From Bacteroidales bacterium UBA714 (GTDB lineage Bacteria; Bacteroidota; Bacteroidia; Bacteroidales; UBA932), in NCBI GenBank assembly GCA_002298075.1, contig DBLW01000077.1:1-20218 (forward strand): 20,218 nucleotides of DNA. The letters run 5' to 3'. The notes beneath the pieces are model-generated. The model searched no databases, had not been told where the DNA came from, and saw nothing but the letters and a program-made list of their open reading frames with translations. Positions 14,718-20,218 of this stretch are shown in pieces (the stretch's first letter is position 1; each line of letters begins with the position of its first letter). The position numbers were made by a program, and so were the translations under genes.

Positions 14718-15674
14718 CTATTTGCTGTAAAGCTCCTTCCTGGATTGAGGGCCTGTGCCGCGCAGCACTCCAGGGTCGTCCACCCATGCTTCGATTATCC
14801 TTTTCTGCCCGCGTATGACATTGGTCTCAAGGAACTTTAGCTGAAGGTCGAAAGTCGTGTCCATGGACTCTGCTATCTCGTGTCCGTAGTCTATGAAATG
14901 ATACATGTTGTAGTTGTATCCGAATTTTTCAAAACGCTTCACAAGTTTGCCGCCGCCGAAGAATCCGAGATTGAATACCTTTATCTGCTTGTAAGGCACC
15001 AGAGAGTCTCCTGTTCCGTGCATTATCAGGGCCGGTGCCGGTGACATTTCATAGCGTACCTTTCCTTTGCGGGAGAATACCGCTCCGGAGAAGGCCATGA
15101 CGCCTGCATATCTGAAATCCTCAGGAAGTGCCTTGGCCCATGAGGTCCGGTTGCATATTTCATATTCAGCCTGCATTACGGTTATCGCACCTGCCGACGA
15201 ACCGCTTATGACGATGTTCTTCGGATCTGCTCCGAGCTGGTCCGCGTTGTCGATAATGAAGGATGTCGCGCTGAAAAGGTCTTCCACAGCCATGTGTATC
15301 GCATTGTCAAGCACATTTACCTGGGCGATTCCGACCTTGGTCGAGCCTTTCAGGCCGAGACGGTAGTCTATTGATATGACGCGGTACCCGTTCTCGGTAA
15401 GCATTCTGAACCAGTTGTTGTAGCCCTCGTCATTTCTTGTGCCGGCGATGAACCCGCCTCCGAACATGAACAGAACGGTCGGCTTTGTCTTGCCGTCAAG
15501 TGTGGTGACGCTTCCCGGTGCGGGATCATAGACGTCAAGATAGAGGTCGCAAGTGTCTCTTTGCGCAAACATGTAGGTCCCGTCCGGGTTGATAGGTTCT
15601 GCCGCAGCGGAAACCGGCATCTCCATGAGTGCCATCAGTATGGCAGATGCCAGGAAAAAAGTTTTTTTTATCAT
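14718..15674 (-). CDS. Secreted alpha/beta hydrolase (esterase-like)
   Basis: Probable exported carboxylesterase of the HSL/BD-FAE-like type. Residues 1-25 form a signal peptide ending VSAAAE. The oxyanion-hole motif FGGGF is at 71-75, typical of this branch, and SIDYRLG at 101-107 follows. The nucleophile elbow is GSSAG at 158-162 (Ser160), with likely acid Asp223 in HGTGDSLVP and His265 in DYGHEIAES. Length (318) is normal. The substrate is unknown; such enzymes in gut Bacteroidota often remove acyl groups from polysaccharides, but nothing carbohydrate-related is adjacent. It is the last of three close minus-strand genes, 33 bases after the permease. Confidence 0.86.
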   Translation of the reverse strand: MIKKTFFLASAILMALMEMPVSAAAEPINPDGTYMFAQRDTCDLYLDVYDPAPGSVTTLDGKTKPTVLFMFGGGFIAGTRNDEGYNNWFRMLTENGYRVISIDYRLGLKGSTKVGIAQVNVLDNAIHMAVEDLFSATSFIIDNADQLGADPKNIVISGSSAGAITVMQAEYEICNRTSWAKALPEDFRYAGVMAFSGAVFSRKGKVRYEMSPAPALIMHGTGDSLVPYKQIKVFNLGFFGGGKLVKRFEKFGYNYNMYHFIDYGHEIAESMDTTFDLQLKFLETNVIRGQKRIIEAWVDDPGVLRGTGPQSRKELYSK

Positions 15675-15707
15675 AATCTGAAAAAGGTTTGGTCTTGTAT
15701 GGTGCGC

Positions 15708-16874
15708 TCATTTCCCGGTCTTGCCTGAGGTTATGAGCTTCTCGTCTGGTATCAGCCTGCGGATTGCCTTGAACCGTCTGAAGAACCTGTATGCAATGAC
15801 CCTGACTACAGTGTAGCACGGAATGGCAACAATCATTCCGATAGGACCGGCTATGTGTCCGACAATGAGCAGGACAATGAATATTTCGAGCGGCTTGGAT
15901 TTTATGCTTGCCGAATATATCACAGGCTGGTACAGGAAGTTGTCAACCAGCTGCGTGAAGCAGAATATGGCCACAAGTATTATTGTGAATGTGAGGAAGC
16001 TCACGTCCAGGCCTATCGGGACGGCGCTGCTGTATTTCAGGACAAGGGCCAGCACCGTTCCTATGGCACCTCCCAGAAGAGGTCCGACATATGGTATCAC
16101 ATTGAATATTCCGGTAAGGAAAGCAATGCCTATTGACGCGTTGAATCCCAGTCTGGCGACGGCCAGCAGGCCTATGAAATTTATCAGTGCCACTCCGAGG
16201 ATTTCAATCATGATTCCTGTGAAGTAGCGTGAGAGAAGGTCTCCGATGTCGGCGATTGCTTCTGCCGCGTTTTTTTCATGCCTGTCCGGAACAAGCGAGG
16301 TCACGATATTTGTGAACAGCCCGTCATCCTTTATGAAGAAAAAGCTTATGAACACAACTGAGAATATGCCGATACCTATGTTTGAAAGGAAGGAGGCGGC
16401 CGAGCCTATCATTGACGAGAATACTGACACGTCAAATATCTTCTGCATGTCCTGCATCACTGTTGTCTCTATCCTGAAGTCCGGTCCGAGCTTCGGAAAG
16501 GCTGCACGGAGCGATTCGTTCATGTGTGTAAGCGGCACTGAAATGTGCTTGGTGGCGTCTTCCACGTTTGTCATGGAAATGCCTTTCACTATGCTGCTGA
16601 CTATCGGAATCACGAGTGTCAGTACAGAGGCGAAAATAATCAGCACCAGTGCCATGGCGGAGATTGCCAGCAGCCAGTCAGGTGCACGGTGGCCGCGTAT
16701 CCTGATTTTTTTGAGCTGGTTTACGATGGGCTTGGCTATGAGTGACACAACCACGGCTATCAGTATGTATATCAGCACGCTGCTGAAATACCAGCACAGT
16801 GCGGCTATGATGCCGGTCGCGGCTGCGAGCATGATGTATCTCGCCAGCCTGTCAATGCTTCTTTCTTCTGTCAT
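15708..16874 (-). CDS. AI-2E/PerM family permease
   Basis: Polytopic inner-membrane protein of the AI-2E transporter (formerly UPF0118/PerM) family. Hydrophobic segments lie at about 12-31, 33-50, 67-95, 157-181, 220-241, 245-265, 266-290, 292-315 and 329-362. The soluble stretch at about 100-155 between helices is typical. The family motifs NVIPYVGPLLGGAIG at 258-272 and DNFLYQPVIYS at 311-321 are intact. Length (388) is usual. Members have been linked to autoinducer-2 export, Na+/H+ antiport or general efflux, and the real substrate cannot be read here. It begins 25 bases after the phosphatase gene and 33 bases before the hydrolase gene, so a three-gene operon is likely. Confidence 0.9.
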   Translation of the reverse strand: MTEERSIDRLARYIMLAAATGIIAALCWYFSSVLIYILIAVVVSLIAKPIVNQLKKIRIRGHRAPDWLLAISAMALVLIIFASVLTLVIPIVSSIVKGISMTNVEDATKHISVPLTHMNESLRAAFPKLGPDFRIETTVMQDMQKIFDVSVFSSMIGSAASFLSNIGIGIFSVVFISFFFIKDDGLFTNIVTSLVPDRHEKNAAEAIADIGDLLSRYFTGIMIEILGVALINFIGLLAVARLGFNASIGIAFLTGIFNVIPYVGPLLGGAIGTVLALVLKYSSAVPIGLDVSFLTFTIILVAIFCFTQLVDNFLYQPVIYSASIKSKPLEIFIVLLIVGHIAGPIGMIVAIPCYTVVRVIAYRFFRRFKAIRRLIPDEKLITSGKTGK

Positions 16875-16899
16875 GTCGATTTTATGTATCTGGTTTAAG

Positions 16900-17565
16900 T
16901 TATTGTTCCTGTTGCATTATCCTGTCGCACAGCTCTTCCGGGGAACCGGCAATCATCCATGGACCATATGCCTGCAGTTCCTCTGTTGTGCGGAAACCCC
17001 ATGAGGCCCCTGCTGTCCTGACGCCTGCGTTCATGCCGGTCTGCATGTCAACGTCGGAATCTCCGCAATAAACCGTCTCATCAACAGATGTGCCCGGAAC
17101 CGCATTTATGGCTTCAAAAATAACAGAAGGGTCGGGTTTTATCGGCTTACCCTCGCGCTGTCCGAGGATGCAGGCGAATTCATATTTCCAGAAAAACTTT
17201 TTCACAAGCTCTTCCGTGCCTTCCTGGTATTTGTTGGAGGCTATGGCAAGACTGACTCCTGAGGCTGACAGCCTGTCGAGCATCGGCATGATCCCGTTGT
17301 AGGGCCTGGTAAAGTCGCATTTGTGCATCCCATAGTAATGCAGAAAATGTCTCCGCATCTGTTCTATGCATTCATCTGTGCGCCTGTGCGGGGGAAGTGC
17401 TCCTTTGAACAGGTTCGTTATCCCTCTTCCCACAAGCATATTATACTCTTGAGTCGCATGTTCCGGGCATCCGCACTTCCCAAGAGCATAGTTGCATGCC
17501 CGGGCAAGATCTTCAATGGTATTGAGCAGTGTGCCGTCAAGGTCGAAAATTACAAGTTTTGTCAT
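16900..17565 (-). CDS. HAD-family phosphatase, phosphoglycolate phosphatase-like
   Basis: Cytoplasmic HAD-superfamily hydrolase. All four motifs are present: DLDGT at 8-12 with nucleophile Asp8 and Asp10, Ser110-Asn111 in AIASNK, Lys143 in KPIKPDP, and GDSDVD at 168-173 with Asp169/Asp173. The helical cap (about 16-85) makes it subfamily I, like Gph and PgmB. VGRGITNLF at 45-53 is typical of Gph-like proteins. Length (221) is normal. Phosphoglycolate phosphatase is the best guess; pyrophosphatase PpaX-like or sugar-phosphate activity is possible. It is the first gene of the likely three-gene operon, preceded by an A-rich leader and an imperfect dyad at 17586-17610. Confidence 0.85.
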   Translation of the reverse strand: MTKLVIFDLDGTLLNTIEDLARACNYALGKCGCPEHATQEYNMLVGRGITNLFKGALPPHRRTDECIEQMRRHFLHYYGMHKCDFTRPYNGIMPMLDRLSASGVSLAIASNKYQEGTEELVKKFFWKYEFACILGQREGKPIKPDPSVIFEAINAVPGTSVDETVYCGDSDVDMQTGMNAGVRTAGASWGFRTTEELQAYGPWMIAGSPEELCDRIMQQEQ

Positions 17566-17585
17566 TTTTTTTTGAAAATATTTTA

Positions 17586-17610
17586 GCTTGTGCCATGGTT
17601 TGGTTCAAGC
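17586..17610. promoter_or_regulatory. Imperfect dyad, possible operator
   Basis: GCTTG-tg-CCA (17586-17595) mirrors TGG-tt-CAAGC (17601-17610), eight of ten arm positions pairing around a 5-base centre at 17598. It sits 6 bases before the TACCTTTG element of the small ORF and 20 bases before the phosphatase start on the other strand, a position where a regulator could affect both. Confidence 0.35.
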
Positions 17611-17616
17611 GGAGCC

Positions 17617-17624
17617 TACCTTTG
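17617..17624 (+). promoter_or_regulatory. -7 element for the 40-codon ORF
   Basis: TACCTTTG matches TAnnTTTG, 28 bases before the ATG at 17653. TTTG at 17599-17602 is only 14 bases upstream, so a proper -33 is not evident. Confidence 0.45.
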
Positions 17625-17652
17625 CATCAACAAAACAAAAAACGATTAAGTC

Positions 17653-17775
17653 ATGAATACAGATAACGCACTTGTTCGCCTCAGCGAAATGATGTCTTCA
17701 GAATCTTCATACAGGACACTGGTAGATATGATAAACGATCTTGACCTGGAATTCATGGGAGCTTTCCCTGCATAA
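17653..17775 (+). CDS. Possible small protein of 40 residues
   Basis: ATG at 17653 opens 40 codons ending in TAA, filling most of the gap between the divergent phosphatase gene and the convergent clp gene. The peptide begins MNTDNALVRLSEMMSSESS and ends DLEFMGAFPA. It is acidic and polar, could form a helix over about 5-33, and has no signal peptide or membrane segment. Its own TAnnTTTG element and an A-rich leader (ACAAAACAAAAAACG) suggest expression, and its stop lies 2 bases from the clp stop. I do not recognise the family. A chance ORF, or the coding-like part of a non-coding RNA, are the alternatives. Confidence 0.5.
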   Translation: MNTDNALVRLSEMMSSESSYRTLVDMINDLDLEFMGAFPA

Positions 17776-17777
17776 GG

Positions 17778-20126
17778 TCAGACCCATTCCGCCACAGTAC
17801 CGCTCTTGGCCTTGTCAAGGCTTACGCGTATCCGTCCGGTATGCCTGCCATTGCCTGTGTCTGCTTTGCCTGCGATAATCAGCTCGGACACCGGGTCTTC
17901 GATTAAGTCGCGCATGGCCCTTTTGAGGGGACGTGCCCCGAAGTCCCTGTCATACCCGGCTTCGGCTACGAAGCGTCTGGCAGCCGGTGTAACATTAAGC
18001 TCATATCCGGCTTCTTTCACACGTGCGGCAAGTCCGCTCAGTTCGATTCCGATTATTTTTGCAATGTCATCCTTGGAGAGAGTGGAGAAGAACACCTGTT
18101 CGTCTACCCTATTGATGAACTCCGGGGGGAATGTCTTTCTCACGGCCTTGTCAAGCACGTTCTTCCTGTTCCCGCTTATGTTCCTTCCTGCGGATACGAA
18201 TCCCAGTCCGTTACCGTAGTCTTCCAGTTCGCGGCTTCCTGCATTTGAGGTCATGATGAGAATCGTGTTCCTGAAGCTTATTGTCCTGCCGCTGCTGTCC
18301 GTCAGACGTCCCTCGTCCATTACCTGCAGAAGAAGGTTGAACACGTCCGGATGTGCCTTTTCTATCTCGTCCAGCAGGACCACGCAATATGGCTTGCGCC
18401 TTACGCGTTCGCTCAGCTGTCCTCCTTCTTCAAATCCAACATATCCCGGAGGAGCGCCTATGAGCCTTGACACATTGAATTTCTCCATGTATTCGCTCAT
18501 GTCGAGTCTCACTATGTTTTCTTCCGAGTCAAAAAGATATTCCGCAATGGATTTTGCCAGCTGTGTCTTGCCGACTCCTGTCGGACCGAAGAACATGAAT
18601 GTGCCGATAGGCTTTCCCGGGTCTTTTATGCCTGCCCTGTTGCGGATTATCGCTCGGACAACCTTGTCTATGGCTTCATCCTGGCCTATGATTCTGCTCT
18701 TGAGCTTGTCTTTCATTGAAGAAAGCCTGTGACCCTCGCTTTCGGCTATCCTGCCAGAAGGTATCCCTGTCATTTCCGATATTACGGCGGCTACATCGGA
18801 TGCCGTCACGTTTCCCGTTCTCTTCTTGTGTTTCAGGCTTACGGCGGAACCTGCCTCGTCCATCGCGTCTATGGCCTTGTCGGGAAGGCATCTGTCCGTT
18901 ATGTAGCGTTCCGACATTCTCACACAAGCCTCAATGGCTTCCTCGCTGTATCTTACATTGTGGTGCTCTTCGTAGTTCGGCCTGAGGCTCTGCAAAATGG
19001 ATATTGTGTGGCTGATTCCTGTCTTTTCGACCGTGATTTTCTGGAATCTCCTGTCGAGTGCACCGTCTTTTTCTACTGTTTTCCTGAATTCGCCGGTAGT
19101 TGTGGCGCCGATGCACTGGATTTCTCCTCTTGCCAGGGCCGGTTTGAGCATATTTGCCGCGTCAAGGCTGCCTGATGCTCCGCCGGCTCCTATGATGGTG
19201 TGCAGCTCGTCTATGAACAGGATTACGTCAGGATTGGCGGAAGCCTCGTTTATTATGTTCTTGAGCCTCTTCTCGAAGTCCCCGCGATATTTCGTGCCGG
19301 CGACGATTGCTCCCAGATCAAGTGATATGAGCCTCTTGCCGGTCAGCGCAGGAGGTACGTCTCCGCTGGATATCCGGAGCGCGATTCCTTCAACTATGGC
19401 CGATTTGCCGACTCCCGGGTCGCCCACGAGAAGCGGGTTGTTCTTGCGTCTGCGGCCGAGCACCTGTATGACCCTCATTATCTCAGCTTCGCGGCCTACC
19501 ACCGGGTCCAGTTTTCCGTCACGGGCTGCGGCTGTAATGTCATAGCCGAATTCTTCCAGAGGCGATGTCTCGTGTTCCTTCTCATGTTCCGCTGTCTGGG
19601 CTGTGTCTTCGTGAATCGCCCTTATGTGTATCTGCGGCGTGTCTTTCCCTATTTCCGGGACTTCATAGTCGCCTGTGTCCTTGTCCAGCATACCGTTCGC
19701 TTCAAGATATCTGAACACTTCCCGGTAGCTTAGTCCCGTGTCGTTCAGATATGTGAATCCGTAGGAGCTGGAGTTGCGGCACAATGCAAGCAGCAAGTGC
19801 TGTGACGAAGCCTTGGCGCTACGTATTCTCGTGGCTTCCAGAATGGTGAGACTCAGGACGTTCTGCGCTCCGCGGGAGAAAGTCACCTTGTCGATTCCGG
19901 AGTATGGGATGTGTTCGTTCGTGAATATGCGCCCGTCTATGAATTGCTTCATTTCCTCAAGGTCGGTTCCGAGTCCCCTGAGGGCGTCTGAGGCTGTGTT
20001 TTCCCTGTGGCGCAGTATGCCGAGGAAAAGGTGGTCCGGGGCGATGCCGTAGCTTCCTGTCCTTACGGCTTCTTCCCTGGAGTAGTTTATTATTGAGTTC
20101 AGCTCGTCTGAGATGCCTATTTCCAT
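17778..20126 (-). CDS. Clp AAA+ ATPase, ClpC-like but lacking the middle domain
   Basis: Two-ring Clp/Hsp100 unfoldase that probably feeds substrates to ClpP. Residues 1-145 form the two Clp_N repeats. D1 has Walker A GDPGVGKS at 235-242, Walker B ILFIDE at 302-307 and the pore loop KYRG at 279-282. D2 has Walker A GPTGVGKT at 514-521, Walker B VVLLDE at 582-587, the pore loop PPGYVGF at 559-565, arginine-bearing EFINRVDE at 669-676 and sensor-2 GARPLKR at 730-736. LGF at 641-643 sits where ClpP-binding loops (IGF/VGF/IGL) occur. ClpC proteins carry a coiled M domain of about 50 residues after the DEAG block; here DEAGSAVS (423-430) runs almost at once into GNVTASDVAAVISEMTGIP. This gives 782 residues rather than about 840 and a ClpA-like plan with ClpC-like D2. 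Confidence 0.92.
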   Translation of the reverse strand: MEIGISDELNSIINYSREEAVRTGSYGIAPDHLFLGILRHRENTASDALRGLGTDLEEMKQFIDGRIFTNEHIPYSGIDKVTFSRGAQNVLSLTILEATRIRSAKASSQHLLLALCRNSSSYGFTYLNDTGLSYREVFRYLEANGMLDKDTGDYEVPEIGKDTPQIHIRAIHEDTAQTAEHEKEHETSPLEEFGYDITAAARDGKLDPVVGREAEIMRVIQVLGRRRKNNPLLVGDPGVGKSAIVEGIALRISSGDVPPALTGKRLISLDLGAIVAGTKYRGDFEKRLKNIINEASANPDVILFIDELHTIIGAGGASGSLDAANMLKPALARGEIQCIGATTTGEFRKTVEKDGALDRRFQKITVEKTGISHTISILQSLRPNYEEHHNVRYSEEAIEACVRMSERYITDRCLPDKAIDAMDEAGSAVSLKHKKRTGNVTASDVAAVISEMTGIPSGRIAESEGHRLSSMKDKLKSRIIGQDEAIDKVVRAIIRNRAGIKDPGKPIGTFMFFGPTGVGKTQLAKSIAEYLFDSEENIVRLDMSEYMEKFNVSRLIGAPPGYVGFEEGGQLSERVRRKPYCVVLLDEIEKAHPDVFNLLLQVMDEGRLTDSSGRTISFRNTILIMTSNAGSRELEDYGNGLGFVSAGRNISGNRKNVLDKAVRKTFPPEFINRVDEQVFFSTLSKDDIAKIIGIELSGLAARVKEAGYELNVTPAARRFVAEAGYDRDFGARPLKRAMRDLIEDPVSELIIAGKADTGNGRHTGRIRVSLDKAKSGTVAEWV

Positions 20127-20164
20127 GTATGAAAAATATACGTAAAACCTAAAATCACTTTCAA

Positions 20165-20197
20165 TTGCACAAAATTACTATTTTTTTTGTAACTTTG
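20165..20197 (+). promoter_or_regulatory. Promoter pointing out of the window to the right
   Basis: TAACTTTG at 20190-20197 matches TAnnTTTG, with TTG (20165-20167) 22 bases upstream. It probably drives a plus-strand gene starting beyond 20218, divergent from the clp gene. Confidence 0.5.
20170..20177 (-). promoter_or_regulatory. -7 element for the clp gene
   Basis: The plus strand reads CAAAATTA, i.e. TAATTTTG on the minus strand, a full TAnnTTTG match 43 bases before the ATG at 20126. No -33 TTTG lies at the usual spacing. No CIRCE-like inverted repeat is seen in the leader. Confidence 0.45.
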
Positions 20198-20218
20198 CGA
20201 GTTAGTGAGCGCAAAAGG

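Noticed and set aside
16246..17004. Plus-strand open frame of 252 codons with hydrophobic stretches
   Set aside because: It is antisense to the PerM-like gene; the membrane-like look is the reverse image of a hydrophobic protein. It has no promoter element.
1..20218. CRISPR array, tRNA/rRNA, insertion sequence, prophage, defence or toxin-antitoxin genes
   Set aside because: I saw no regular long repeats, no tRNA-like cloverleaf, no transposase, integrase or terminal inverted repeats, and no defence-related domains in any supported gene.

Overview
The window reads as an ordinary, gene-dense stretch of a Bacteroidales (Bacteroidota) chromosome. Four things suggest this. Most transcription units are preceded by the Bacteroidota -7 element TAnnTTTG, in the best case with a TTTG -33 box exactly 20 bases upstream. 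Clear Shine-Dalgarno sites are largely absent. A DUF4293 membrane protein, a family I know only from Bacteroidota, is present. The MltG, RF1 and ClpC-type proteins also read as Bacteroidota versions. Genus cannot be fixed from what is here. No rRNA, tRNA, insertion sequence, prophage or CRISPR array is visible.

Layout, left to right. (1) 1-292: a short non-coding lead with a possible divergent gene running off the left edge. (2) 293-2455 (+): a cell-wall pair, a secreted GH73 glucosaminidase with LysM repeats and the lytic transglycosylase MltG. (3) 2456-3763 (-): an acetyl-CoA hydrolase/CoA-transferase that ends flush against mltG and diverges from the next unit. (4) 3861-8318 (+): mazG, tcdA, a YghO-like protein, prfA and a hotdog thioesterase, covering nucleotide-pool cleaning, tRNA modification and translation termination. 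(5) 8340-9230 (-): a four-helix membrane protein with a LytTR DNA-binding domain. It is divergent from (6) 9418-13130 (+), a type II fatty-acid synthesis block fabH-fabK-fabF-fabZ. The 187 bases between them carry promoters for both sides and a four-copy GCCAC/GCCAA spacing pattern. (7) 13212-13643 (-): DUF4293 protein. (8) 13743-14612 (+): uridine phosphorylase-type enzyme. (9) 14718-17565 (-): a probable operon of Gph-like HAD phosphatase, AI-2E/PerM-family permease and secreted alpha/beta hydrolase. (10) 17653-17775 (+): a 40-codon small ORF with its own promoter element. (11) 17778-20126 (-): a Clp AAA+ ATPase related to ClpC but without the middle domain.

Functional links. The fab block supplies condensation (FabH, FabF), dehydration (FabZ) and enoyl reduction (FabK), but not FabD, FabG or acyl carrier protein, which must come from elsewhere. 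A free-standing FabZ and a FabK are unusual for Bacteroidota, where FabZ is usually fused to LpxC. All four proteins resemble Firmicutes versions, so the block may be an added module, possibly controlled by the adjacent membrane-anchored LytTR protein. The rest is mainly housekeeping. The items most worth a second look are the LytTR/fab control region, the M-domain-less ClpC and the small ORF beside it with an imperfect dyad upstream.
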